Below are positions 8,589-15,521 of a stretch of DNA of 28,360 nt, piece after piece. The stretch is from a virus: IMG/VR virus record IMGVR_UViG_3300050120_000186, positions 1 to 28,360 of that record, one strand, 5' to 3'. The first letter of the stretch is position 1; every line of letters starts with the position of its first letter. A model generated the notes under the pieces. That model searched no databases, was not told where the DNA came from, and was given only the letters and a program-made list of their open reading frames with translations. The position numbers and the translations under genes were made by a program.

Positions 8589-9212
8589 ATGAAACTGTTA
8601 ATTGAAAGAATGGACCAAATTGAAACTTTGGTTGAAAACGATGCCTCTGGGAAAAGAACCTATATTACTGGTCCATTCCTACAGGCGGTAGACAAGAATA
8701 GAAATAACCGGGTTTATCCAAGACAAGTTCTGGAAGAATCGGTTGATCAATATAAAACAGACTACGTTAATGAAAGACGGGCTTTGGGTGAATTAGATCA
8801 TCCGCCACGTCCAAACGTTGTTACATCTGAAGCGGCTATTTTAATCGAAAGTCTGGATTGGAACAAGAATCTTGTTATGGGTAAAGCCCAGGTTCTTGAC
8901 ACCCCAAAAGGCCAGATTGTCAAAGCCCTTTTAGAAGCCAAGTTTAACCTAGGTGTTTCATCCCGTGGTCTGGGAACAATTACTGAAAAGAATGGAACCT
9001 CTTATGTCAATAAGTACCTTCTTTCAGCTATCGATGCGGTTGACCGTCCTAGTGCACAGGTTGCTTATGTAAACATGGTCAATGAGTCTATGGAAGCTGA
9101 ATGGATCAATGAAAATGGTATCTGGGTTGAAAAAAAGGTTCTTAATATCAAGATGTTGGAAAACAACATTGATAGGTTAATTGAACTCAGAAAAAAGCAA
9201 AACACTAAATAA
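8589..9212 (+). CDS. 21: Prohead maturation protease, gp21-like
   Basis: A 207-aa serine protease of the T4 prohead protease family (T4 gp21, 212 aa). It sits in the core and cleaves scaffold and capsid proteins before DNA packaging. Visible motifs are the N-terminal TYITGPFLQAVDKNRNNRVYP, the likely catalytic His in ELDHP (H71) and the likely nucleophile in LGVSSRGLG (S124 or S125). The IDAVDRPSA segment is also family-typical. Its start lies 2 bases after gene 68, indicating co-translation. Its stop codon overlaps an ACTAAATA sequence before gene 22. Confidence 0.95.
   Translation: MKLLIERMDQIETLVENDASGKRTYITGPFLQAVDKNRNNRVYPRQVLEESVDQYKTDYVNERRALGELDHPPRPNVVTSEAAILIESLDWNKNLVMGKAQVLDTPKGQIVKALLEAKFNLGVSSRGLGTITEKNGTSYVNKYLLSAIDAVDRPSAQVAYVNMVNESMEAEWINENGIWVEKKVLNIKMLENNIDRLIELRKKQNTK
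9204..9211 (+). promoter_or_regulatory. Possible late promoter for gene 22 (ACTAAATA)
   Basis: ACTAAATA lies 28 nt before the gene 22 ATG and fits the local late box if R replaces G at position 6. It overlaps the gene 21 stop. The same octamer occurs once inside gene 22 (10013-10020), so specificity is lower than for the TAAGTA form. T4 also has a late promoter before gene 22. Confidence 0.35.
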
Positions 9213-9239
9213 GAATAGATTTAACAAAAAGGGTTAAAA

Positions 9240-10100
9240 ATGAAAATTTATGAACAAATGTTTGAGGGCATTCCTGGGGCTGAAACCCTTTTGGTTAAAG
9301 CCGAAACACTGATCGAAGCTGAAATTAACGAAAGAGTAGCAGACAGAGAAAAAGCCATTGTGGCCGATCTAGATAAAGCATTTGCTGCCCGTCAAGACGC
9401 GTTTGTAACAGAATCGACTGAAAATATTTCCAAGTTCCTGGACGTTATTGTTCTGGAATGGGCAAAAACGAATGCTCCGGCTATCGATACCGTCATCAAG
9501 GCCGATCTTTCGACCACGCTGATTCAAGGTATGAAATCGGTATTCGAAACTGCAAATATCGCTTTGCCTACGGAAGGTAACAAAAACCTAGTGGCTGAAG
9601 TTCAAGCCAAACTGGATGAAGTTACTGCCGAAAACAAAGATTTGAGAGGCAAATTTGCTGAATTGAACGAAAAAGAATTCAAGCGCGAACGTCAAGCGTT
9701 GGTTGCTCAGGCTGTTAAAGGTCTGGCTGATACCAAAGCTGCACGTATTTCGAAGCTGGTTGAAAGTCTTTCATTCAAGAATGCTGAAGAATTCAAGGAA
9801 AAATTGGCAATTATCGTTGAAGCCATGGGCGCTGACGGTGTTGATGATGGAGCCAAGAAAGGCGACGACACCCCAATCGATCCTACGACATCGAACCCTG
9901 CTGACCCGGTTGACCCCGTTGTCAAAGTGGTAGATACCCCAGTGGATAGCTCGAATGCAGGAACAGATAGCGAAGGTGAAGTTGTCGCTACTGTCGATGA
10001 AAACGGTAAACCACTAAATAAAGTAGTCGGTAAACAAGTCAATGAATCTGAAATGACTTTGGCTCAACAAACTCTAAGGCTCATTAAGGGTCGGAAATAA
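9240..10100 (+). CDS. 22: Prohead scaffold (main core) protein, gp22-like
   Basis: A 286-aa, largely alpha-helical and highly charged protein (T4 gp22, 269 aa) immediately before the major capsid gene. The scaffold guides capsid shell assembly and is then digested by gp21. Residues about 110-155 look like a coiled coil (AEVQAKLDEVTAENKDLRGKF). The region about 196-250 is acidic and Pro/Val/Asp-rich with DPTTSNPADPVDPVV, probably a flexible linker. The final helix (LAQQTLRLIKGRK) is basic. An AAAGGG site lies upstream. Confidence 0.92.
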   Translation: MKIYEQMFEGIPGAETLLVKAETLIEAEINERVADREKAIVADLDKAFAARQDAFVTESTENISKFLDVIVLEWAKTNAPAIDTVIKADLSTTLIQGMKSVFETANIALPTEGNKNLVAEVQAKLDEVTAENKDLRGKFAELNEKEFKRERQALVAQAVKGLADTKAARISKLVESLSFKNAEEFKEKLAIIVEAMGADGVDDGAKKGDDTPIDPTTSNPADPVDPVVKVVDTPVDSSNAGTDSEGEVVATVDENGKPLNKVVGKQVNESEMTLAQQTLRLIKGRK

Positions 10101-10131
10101 GTTCAACGATTCAATAGAAAAATTGAAAGTT

Positions 10132-10139
10132 ACTAAGTA
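10132..10139 (+). promoter_or_regulatory. Candidate late promoter for gene 23 (ACTAAGTA)
   Basis: ACTAAGTA ends 25 nt before the capsid ATG, followed by AAAGGA as the ribosome-binding site. A small inverted repeat, TTCAAT / ATTGAA (10110-10127), lies directly upstream. It is identical to the boxes of genes 18, 67 and the Hoc-like gene, and T4 has its strongest late promoter at this position. Confidence 0.65.
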
Positions 10140-10164
10140 ATAAAAACAAAGGAAATTACAAATT

Positions 10165-11460
10165 ATGTCTACACTCATCACTGAATCGATGCGCGAAGAA
10201 TGGAAGGATATGATCGCAGAACCCCAAGGTTCGCGTGATGGTCTGACCCGCGCTGACATCATGACCCGCCTGTTCGAAAACCAAAAGTTTTGGAACGAAA
10301 CCAATGCCAAGCAATTGACAATGGAATCTGCTGTTCCTGGTAACGCTACTGGTGCTGCTATTGCAACATGGTCGCCTGTTCTAATCAAAATGGTCAAGCG
10401 CGTTGTTCCTAACCTAGTCGCTATGGACTTCTTTGGTGTTCAACCTCTGTCAACCCCCGATGGTCTAGTTTTCGCAATGCGTGTTCGTTATGGTACGCAA
10501 TCCGGAAGCGAAGCTTTCTACGCCGAACCTGATTCAAGCTTTTCAGGTACAGGTACACAAACCGGATCGTCTGATGGTCTAACGACTTCAACCTTCGGTA
10601 CGGGTATGGCTACTGCTTCGGCTGAAGACCTGGGTGCTACCACTTCATGGGGCAAAATGGCAATTTCGATTGAAAAACAATCGGTTACTGCCAAATCCCG
10701 TGGTCTGTATGCTGATTACTCACACGAATTGCGTCAAGACATGATGGCCGTTCACGGTGAAGATGTTGACGCAATCTTGTCGGACGTTCTGGTAACAGAA
10801 ATTCAAGCCGAACAAAACCGCGAATTCATCCGCACGATGAACACTGCCGCAAAACTTGGTGGAAAGAAAACCTCTGCCGGTATCATCGGAACAGGCACAT
10901 TTGACCTGGAAAATGACACTGACGGTCGCTGGTTCCTAGAACGTCTGAAGTACTTCATGTTCCAACTGGAACTGGATGCTAACGACATTGCCAAAGACAC
11001 ACGTCGCGGTAAAGGTAATCGTATCATCTGTTCCGCTAACGTGGCTTCAGGGCTGTGCATGGCTGGAATGTTGGATTACAACAATTCGAACCTTGATGGA
11101 CAAAAAGGTCTGTCGTCTGATGTAACTGGTCAAACCTTTGCTGGTGTTCTAAGCAACGGAATGAGCGTTTTCATCGATCCTTATGCCGCTATTGAATATT
11201 ACAATATCGCTTACAAAGGTCCGACTGAACTCGACGCTGGAATTTTCTTTTCACCTTACACGCCGTTGGAATTATACCGTGGCCAAGGTGAAGAAACGTT
11301 TAACCCGAAGATCGGATTTAAAACGAGATATGCCATTTCCGCAAATCCGTTTTATCGCCAAGATGCAAGCGGTACTGTTGCTACGGGTAATGGTCTTGCT
11401 CGCGGTGAAAACGGTTACTTCCGTATTTCTGCTGTGACTGGTCTGGTTTCACTTAGCTAA
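10165..11460 (+). CDS. 23: Major capsid protein, gp23-like
   Basis: A 431-aa HK97-fold capsid protein (T4 gp23, 521 aa before cleavage). The segment VVPNLVAMDFFGVQPLSTPDGLVFAM aligns with the T4 IPNLIAFDICGVQPMNSPTG region. Later IEKQSVTAKSRGLYADYSHELRQDM and RYAISANPFYRQ are equally characteristic. T4 gp23 is cut by gp21 after Glu65; here the likely site is LTME|SAVPG after E54, leaving a 377-residue mature subunit. That site is inferred from alignment and does not perfectly fit the I/L-x-E consensus. It is shorter than T4, consistent with loss of insertion loops. Two hairpins follow the stop. Confidence 0.98.
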   Translation: MSTLITESMREEWKDMIAEPQGSRDGLTRADIMTRLFENQKFWNETNAKQLTMESAVPGNATGAAIATWSPVLIKMVKRVVPNLVAMDFFGVQPLSTPDGLVFAMRVRYGTQSGSEAFYAEPDSSFSGTGTQTGSSDGLTTSTFGTGMATASAEDLGATTSWGKMAISIEKQSVTAKSRGLYADYSHELRQDMMAVHGEDVDAILSDVLVTEIQAEQNREFIRTMNTAAKLGGKKTSAGIIGTGTFDLENDTDGRWFLERLKYFMFQLELDANDIAKDTRRGKGNRIICSANVASGLCMAGMLDYNNSNLDGQKGLSSDVTGQTFAGVLSNGMSVFIDPYAAIEYYNIAYKGPTELDAGIFFSPYTPLELYRGQGEETFNPKIGFKTRYAISANPFYRQDASGTVATGNGLARGENGYFRISAVTGLVSLS

Positions 11461-11466
11461 ACCAAT

Positions 11467-11485
11467 AGGGGACTAATAATCCCCT
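11467..11485 (+). terminator. GGGGA/TCCCC hairpin after the capsid gene
   Basis: The stem AGGGGA / TCCCCT with loop CTAATAA begins 6 bases after the gene 23 stop. It resembles the hairpins after genes 18 and 19 (AGGGGA...TCCCCTT) and, like the gene 18 one, has no T-run. It may be a 3' mRNA stabiliser or part of a tandem terminator with the next hairpin. Confidence 0.55.
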
Positions 11486-11495
11486 TGTCGTAAAT

Positions 11496-11525
11496 AAAAA
11501 GCCTAGATTTCGGTCTAGGCTTTTT
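11496..11525. terminator. Bidirectional intrinsic terminator between gene 23 and the homing endonuclease
   Basis: A perfect 12-bp stem, AAAAAGCCTAGA with TCTAGGCTTTTT, around loop TTTCGG. The A-run on one side and T-run on the other allow termination of rightward gene 23 transcripts and of the leftward endonuclease transcript, whose stop is 3 bases away. Confidence 0.9.
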
Positions 11526-11528
11526 GCA

Positions 11529-13193
11529 TTACTTCATTCCAAACACTAAGTTTCCGCAGTCAAATATCTTATTAAAACCTGCTATAAACATATTTTCACT
11601 TTCTGACATTTCGGAATTATATGAATTTCCAAGTAGTTCAGGCAGTTTATGTTTCTGTGCAGCTAATCGACCGACAACTTTAGAACCTTTGACATATTCA
11701 TAGTTGGGGACACTTGACCCCATTGCTTCAAATCCAAGCATTTTATATAGATTTCCGTCACTAAACCTACGATTCGCATAAGTGATAATATTGTCAATTC
11801 CTGATTTTCTGGCGTGTGAAAGTAATTTCGACGCACCACCAATCACGGTAAACCCTAGCTTATTGCAAAATCTATACAATTCATGACTGAAATTTTTATT
11901 AAAACGTGGCGTGAGGAAAGTCATAAGGCAAACCAATTCATCGTCTAGGTATAATCCATAGCGATCTTTCCCCAGGACACCCGCACCTTGAATGTGATTC
12001 TTCAATAAGAATTGTCTAGCTTCATCGGCAGCTACATTTTTGACGATAGTTTTTCTGGCGTAAATTCTTTGATTTACACCTATACGCGAAAGAATCATTG
12101 ATTTGACAATTTCGGGCTTTTCATATATTTCGGTATCCCAAAAATGCAATAGAGTAATCCCAAGTTCTTGGGCTTTTAATGTCTTCTTAAGATGATACTG
12201 GTCGGTTTTATTCTTCCTACCGTCATGGTGCCAATAGACACCATTGATTTCAATTCCAAGCTTTCTGTCTGGAATATAGATATCAATTTCTTGACCATCC
12301 AAAATTCTGGTGTTTTTCTCTATTGAATAACCTTCTAACCAATCCGATACTTCCTTTTCTATCATGCTAAATTTTGCTTTTTGACATCCTGGGCAGGCTC
12401 TATTTCCATTGACAATCCAATTCGGTTTAATCGAAAAATCTAAATCATGGATGTTGCAATGAAACAACGCTGGTTGACTAACTCCATTCCAGGTTGATTC
12501 AATCAGTGAAAATTCAGGTTTGTTTTCCTTAAGGAATACCATGAACCGCTCAAGTGATCCATCCAAAATCACTTTTTGAATTTCCGCAAATCGAATCTTA
12601 TATTCTTCAGATTCCTTACCCAAACGCATGTTCTGTTGAACTGAGGGAACCTGGGTGATATGATCCACCCCGTACTTTTCCTGTATGGTGGCTAAACGCT
12701 TTTCTTCTCGACTGGCAAGCGCATCCCCGGTCAAGGGATTGGCTTTCCTGATGTCGGATATCTTCTGGGCTATTCCGGGCGCGTGACTAACGTTTTCTAC
12801 CCCATAGCGTTCTAGATTGGTTTGCTTTTTCTTGGCTTCCCGCTGCTTCATGACTTCAGGGTCTTTTAACCGGGCTTGCATAGCTTTAGACCCGGCATCC
12901 TTATTAGGACGTTGGGCGCGGCATTGGACGGAACAATAGGCATTAAACATCCCACCAATCTTGGCTTGAAGGTTGATCTTGGATGGTTTTCCACAAATAC
13001 CACAAGCTAAATGTTCAGTAACATCCAGGCGTAATGCAGCAAGTCTTTGGGGGAATGTTGGGTTTACCAAGAAAGACGTTTCATCCAGAATATCCGTATA
13101 GACAGATGGAAATCTGTTCTGAACGAATTTCTCTGATATCCCTTTTGGGGTATCATGGTTCGCAATGAATTGCTTAATGGATTGTCTGCTCAT
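11529..13193 (-). CDS. Free-standing homing endonuclease, Vsr-like EDxHD type
   Basis: A 554-aa protein. The nuclease core is at residues about 300-360: EIDIYIPDRKLGIEINGVYW followed by HHD, then LLHFWDTEI. This is the Vsr-like fold with the EDxHD-type arrangement known from phage homing enzymes such as I-Bth0305I (D304, E315, H322-D324 are candidate catalytic residues). The N-terminus has a zinc-finger-like CxxC...CxxxC (C64, C67, C87, C91), a second CPGC (267-270) and two ERYGVEN/EKYGVDH repeats (about 128-180) that often bind DNA in such enzymes. The gene is not in an intron: it lies between genes in reverse orientation, with its own promoter and with terminators at both ends. The start codon is about where the promoter predicts transcription to begin. 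Confidence 0.88.
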   Translation of the reverse strand: MSRQSIKQFIANHDTPKGISEKFVQNRFPSVYTDILDETSFLVNPTFPQRLAALRLDVTEHLACGICGKPSKINLQAKIGGMFNAYCSVQCRAQRPNKDAGSKAMQARLKDPEVMKQREAKKKQTNLERYGVENVSHAPGIAQKISDIRKANPLTGDALASREEKRLATIQEKYGVDHITQVPSVQQNMRLGKESEEYKIRFAEIQKVILDGSLERFMVFLKENKPEFSLIESTWNGVSQPALFHCNIHDLDFSIKPNWIVNGNRACPGCQKAKFSMIEKEVSDWLEGYSIEKNTRILDGQEIDIYIPDRKLGIEINGVYWHHDGRKNKTDQYHLKKTLKAQELGITLLHFWDTEIYEKPEIVKSMILSRIGVNQRIYARKTIVKNVAADEARQFLLKNHIQGAGVLGKDRYGLYLDDELVCLMTFLTPRFNKNFSHELYRFCNKLGFTVIGGASKLLSHARKSGIDNIITYANRRFSDGNLYKMLGFEAMGSSVPNYEYVKGSKVVGRLAAQKHKLPELLGNSYNSEMSESENMFIAGFNKIFDCGNLVFGMK

Positions 13194-13199
13194 TGATTA

Positions 13200-13228
13200 A
13201 TTATAGAGCAAGACTTTTCAATAGTCAA
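13200..13228 (-). promoter_or_regulatory. Sigma70-type promoter of the homing endonuclease
   Basis: On the - strand, TTGACT (13228-13223), a 17-bp spacer and TATAAT (13205-13200): a near-consensus host promoter. Only six bases separate the -10 box from the ATG, so transcription should begin at or next to the start codon. Confidence 0.8.
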
Positions 13229-13230
13229 AT

Positions 13231-13258
13231 AAAAAGCCCGGAATGATCCAGGCTTTTT
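13231..13258. terminator. Bidirectional terminator upstream of the endonuclease cassette
   Basis: AAAAAGCC-C-GGA pairs with TCC-A-GGCTTTTT around loop ATGA, with one C/A mismatch. On the - strand it ends transcription of the 149-aa gene upstream. Its arms resemble the terminator at 11496-11525 (AAAAAGCC / GGCTTTTT), so the endonuclease is bracketed by two similar hairpins. Confidence 0.8.
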
Positions 13259-13284
13259 GTATTGCTATTCAATAATCACTGGAA

Positions 13285-13734
13285 TCAGGTGTTTTGTTTC
13301 CTGACTTCATCAAAGGCACGACGCAATTGTCCGCCTGCTGATTTTACCGACCAACTGGCAGTTTCACATCCTTTCTTGGATTTACCATAATCATAGATTG
13401 CATTCGCTGTGGCTTGATCGACATTACGAAGTTCCATAATCTTGGCGATGGGTTCGGCACGTTCACCATTACTGCGTTGCGATTTGACTACATCGCGTGC
13501 CCAGTTCATGACTCGTTTCGTGGCGCTTTCCGATTCGGTGTTGACTTTTACCGGAATGGATTTGATGGGGGTTGTTATGTCATCATTGGAAATGCCGTTG
13601 TAGATTTCCATGAATGTTTCTGGGTCTTTTTCCAGAAGTTTCTTGCCGACACTACGCGTAATCTGATCGAATTGTTTGGGATTATCAATCAAACTAAGCA
13701 CAAACTGCATGGGTGTAAGATTTTGGTTGTCCAT
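13285..13734 (-). CDS. Hypothetical protein (149 aa)
   Basis: Not recognised. A soluble, mostly helical, charged protein. The N-terminal half (SLIDNPKQFDQITRSVGKKLL) and C-terminal half (NVDQATANAIYDYGKSKKG, then SAGGQLRRAFDEVRKQ) are separated by a polar linker at about residues 58-70. One Cys, no signal peptide and no membrane segment. It is a single-gene unit: a candidate promoter lies about 50 bases before the ATG and a terminator lies about 27 bases after the stop. The opposite strand has an open frame of similar length over the same bases, but its composition (Phe/Cys-rich) argues against it. Confidence 0.75.
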   Translation of the reverse strand: MDNQNLTPMQFVLSLIDNPKQFDQITRSVGKKLLEKDPETFMEIYNGISNDDITTPIKSIPVKVNTESESATKRVMNWARDVVKSQRSNGERAEPIAKIMELRNVDQATANAIYDYGKSKKGCETASWSVKSAGGQLRRAFDEVRKQNT

Positions 13735-13785
13735 GTGGATTCCAATATAAGGTTAATTCAAAGGTTAAGATGTAACTCGGATAAC

Positions 13786-13814
13786 ACCATATCAACTACT
13801 GTACAGCTTTTCAA
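13786..13814 (-). promoter_or_regulatory. Candidate promoter of the 149-aa gene
   Basis: On the - strand, TTGAAA (13814-13809), a 17-bp spacer and TATGGT (13791-13786). The -35 box overlaps a 16-base sequence (13810-13825) that is also found before gene 23. Confidence 0.5.
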
Positions 13815-13832
13815 TAGAAAAATTGTAAATCT

Positions 13833-14213
13833 TTATTCGTAATCATACCTGAGCATGATAGTTTTCCCGTCATATTCCACTTCAAAGAAATTGGTCGGAT
13901 CGTCCCTTGAGGCAATGAATAAACAGAAAACCAGGGCGCGTTCTTGAGTATCTAGACCAATTGTACTTTTAGACAGGATTTGTAGTCCAGGAAGTTTGGT
14001 CATAAAATGTGAATGAAGTTTATCCTTAAATCTATCAACATTCAATTGATTCAAGGGTTCCCCAGTAAAACTGTTGTATATTTGCGATATTTCTCCTACG
14101 ACACGAATCATTGATTTTTCCAGGGCTTTGTTTAGAAAATACAGTTGAAGTCGATCAAACAACGAATCGGTTATCATCCAAGAAAGAACGAGGGCTAGTA
14201 ATAAATCAACCAT
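13833..14213 (-). CDS. Hypothetical protein with N-terminal membrane segment (126 aa)
   Basis: Not recognised. It begins with a hydrophobic stretch (VDLLLALVLSWMI, residues 2-14) that could be a short membrane anchor. The rest is soluble and mixed helix/strand, including QERALVFCLFIASRDD and a C-terminal EVEYDGKTIMLRYDYE hairpin. The start overlaps the Nudix gene by 8 bases, so it is translated with it and is the last gene of that transcript. The 98-base gap after it holds the next promoter. Confidence 0.7.
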   Translation of the reverse strand: MVDLLLALVLSWMITDSLFDRLQLYFLNKALEKSMIRVVGEISQIYNSFTGEPLNQLNVDRFKDKLHSHFMTKLPGLQILSKSTIGLDTQERALVFCLFIASRDDPTNFFEVEYDGKTIMLRYDYE

Positions 14214-14646
14214 GATAGGTCAACCTGAATTGATCCATCTTACTTTGTCCTTCGATTTTATTCAAGCACAATTGAACCAATGTCGGAACGTTCGGTAAAG
14301 TATGAATCTTCCGTCCAATGACATCCGACACAAAGAACGTATCCACGATTTCATCGGTGATGGACGCAAAACCTGAAAGGTCTGTTTCGGTGGCAAAGAC
14401 TTCAACATTGGCTGATGTTCCTTCCATCACCCCTACATATTGCCAGAATGCTCCGGGTATAAACAATCCCGTTTCTTCTGTAAATTCCCTGACGCAGCAC
14501 TGAAGCCCTGATTCTCCGGCTTCCACATGTCCGCCAACTCCATTTAAAAAGCCTTTTTGCCATGCCGGTCGATTCTTTTCAATCAATAACACTTCCTTCA
14601 AATCCCAGGAAAAGGCGAATCCCAGGGCGTATTTGGTTACATCCAT
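14206..14646 (-). CDS. Nudix hydrolase
   Basis: A 146-aa Nudix-family pyrophosphohydrolase. The Nudix box is complete at residues 39-61: G-x5-E-x7-REFTEETGL, with both metal-binding Glu pairs. Family substrates are nucleoside diphosphates linked to another group: oxidised or non-canonical NTPs, ADP-ribose, NAD(H) or capped RNA ends. In phages such enzymes clean the nucleotide pool or act on host RNA caps and NAD, but substrate cannot be read from the motif. An AGGA site lies 6 bases before the ATG. It sits 14 bases after the thioredoxin gene in the same - strand run. Confidence 0.93.
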   Translation of the reverse strand: MDVTKYALGFAFSWDLKEVLLIEKNRPAWQKGFLNGVGGHVEAGESGLQCCVREFTEETGLFIPGAFWQYVGVMEGTSANVEVFATETDLSGFASITDEIVDTFFVSDVIGRKIHTLPNVPTLVQLCLNKIEGQSKMDQFRLTYHG

Positions 14647-14660
14647 TGTAATTCCTATTA

Positions 14661-14984
14661 TTATTTTAAATTGTCTTCAATGTAATTCTTGATTTTATCT
14701 AGGTTCAGAAAGCCATGTAGGGCCACTGAATCGCGCACGCCTTTGTTATAAAAGAGTAGGGTAGGCAATCCCTTGACTCCAACACGAAAGGCTGTTTCGA
14801 CCTCATTATCTGCATTGATACGGGCTATCTTTAACTTATCCCCGTATTCCTGATCCAATAATTCTAAAAGCGGAGCCACGGTCTTGCAGGGGGAACACCA
14901 TTCGGCCCAGAAGTCCAATAGAACAGGTATTTCGCATTCCAAGACCGCTTCATCAAACGTCTTATCCGTCACATCCACAATCAT
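14661..14984 (-). CDS. Thioredoxin
   Basis: A 107-aa full-length thioredoxin-fold protein with active site WCSPC (residues 29-33) in FWAEWCSPCK, the conserved Asp before the active site (VLLDFWAEW) and the cis-proline (GLPTLLFY, P75). Ser replaces the usual Gly of WCGPC, which can shift redox potential. There is no signal peptide, so it acts in the cytoplasm, plausibly reducing a phage or host ribonucleotide reductase. The start overlaps the stop of the upstream 62-aa gene by ATGA, with an AGGAG site 9-13 bases upstream. Confidence 0.95.
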   Translation of the reverse strand: MIVDVTDKTFDEAVLECEIPVLLDFWAEWCSPCKTVAPLLELLDQEYGDKLKIARINADNEVETAFRVGVKGLPTLLFYNKGVRDSVALHGFLNLDKIKNYIEDNLK

Positions 14985-15169
14985 TGTTGTGTACTCCTAG
15001 GGAAGGCCACTGTTGGAGCTAAGGCAGCTTCCATGGCGGGATTCCCTTTGGTCTGTTCATGAATTTCGGCAATGAGTTTCCTCATCGCATTCCACTGTTC
15101 AAAGTTTGAGGGTAGGTCGGCACAATCCTTGACCATGTTGTATAACTCATGAATTTTGTCATTCATCAT
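14981..15169 (-). CDS. Hypothetical protein (62 aa)
   Basis: Not recognised. A small, helical, soluble protein (HELYNMVKDCADLPSNFEQW, then MRKLIAEIHEQTKG), first gene after the terminator at 15190-15213 and coupled by a 4-base overlap to the thioredoxin gene. Two adjacent ATGs (15169 and 15166) are possible starts. A good ribosome-binding site is not obvious (GAG only). Strand, tight packing and overlap support it as a gene. Confidence 0.65.
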   Translation of the reverse strand: MMNDKIHELYNMVKDCADLPSNFEQWNAMRKLIAEIHEQTKGNPAMEAALAPTVAFPRSTQQ

Positions 15170-15183
15170 TTCGTACTCTATAA

Positions 15184-15213
15184 AAAGAAAGAACCATCAT
15201 TATAGATGGTTCT
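15184..15213 (-). terminator. Intrinsic terminator on the - strand
   Basis: A perfect 9-bp stem, AGAACCATC / GATGGTTCT, with loop ATTATA (15199-15204). Read on the - strand it is followed by TTCTTTTT. It closes the YqeY-containing operon. Read-through must supply the thioredoxin-Nudix group, because no clear promoter lies between the hairpin and 15169. Confidence 0.8.
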
Positions 15214-15242
15214 AAGGGTCATACATTAATTTTCAATTAACT

Positions 15243-15521
15243 TTATGGACTTTCAAATATTTCATTAAGGATGTCAGATAACTGTTGATATGCAATAGGT
15301 TTGCGGGAGAAATACTCTTTGGCTTCCGTCGCCTCTCCGGCTGCACACTGCCAGAATGACCCGTCCAAATCATAGTGACTGTCCTGGAAATAGCCCGCTT
15401 CTATCAATTGAATGATAGGTTCCTTGGCTCGTACCTTATGGTCATCATCATAGGTAAATCGAAACCCGTTATCATATTCCATATTGTCTAACAGGCAACG
15501 GAAGACGTTATCCCATGTCAT
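15243..15521 (-). CDS. Hypothetical acidic protein (92 aa)
   Basis: Not recognised. A small soluble acidic protein rich in aromatic residues (FRFTYDDDHKVRAKEPIIQLIEAGYF), with one Cys in FWQCAAGEATEAKEYF. No membrane segment. Its start overlaps the YqeY-like gene stop by 4 bases, so it is translationally coupled, and it is the last gene before the terminator at 15213-15184. Confidence 0.7.
   Translation of the reverse strand: MTWDNVFRCLLDNMEYDNGFRFTYDDDHKVRAKEPIIQLIEAGYFQDSHYDLDGSFWQCAAGEATEAKEYFSRKPIAYQQLSDILNEIFESP

Noticed and set aside
9009-9016. AATAAGTA inside gene 21, and a second copy at 27488-27495 inside phoH
   Set aside because: They match the late-box core, but each encodes Asn-Lys-Tyr in frame and lies about 200 nt from the next start; treated as coincidence.
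9707-10042. 111-codon - strand frame inside the scaffold gene
   Set aside because: A low-complexity Ser/Thr-rich shadow of the gene 22 coding frame; gene 22 is secure by position and composition.
13414-13842. 142-codon + strand frame opposite the 149-aa gene
   Set aside because: Rich in Phe, Cys and Ile with no ribosome-binding site; the - strand frame has normal composition, a promoter, a terminator and fits the local gene direction.
13833-14213. Holin or spanin role for the 126-aa protein with an N-terminal hydrophobic stretch
   Set aside because: Only one short hydrophobic segment, a large soluble domain, no lipobox and no neighbouring lysis gene.
15199-15204. TATAAT on the - strand as a -10 box for the 62-aa/thioredoxin group
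   Set aside because: It is the loop of the terminator hairpin and no acceptable -35 hexamer lies 16-18 bases upstream.
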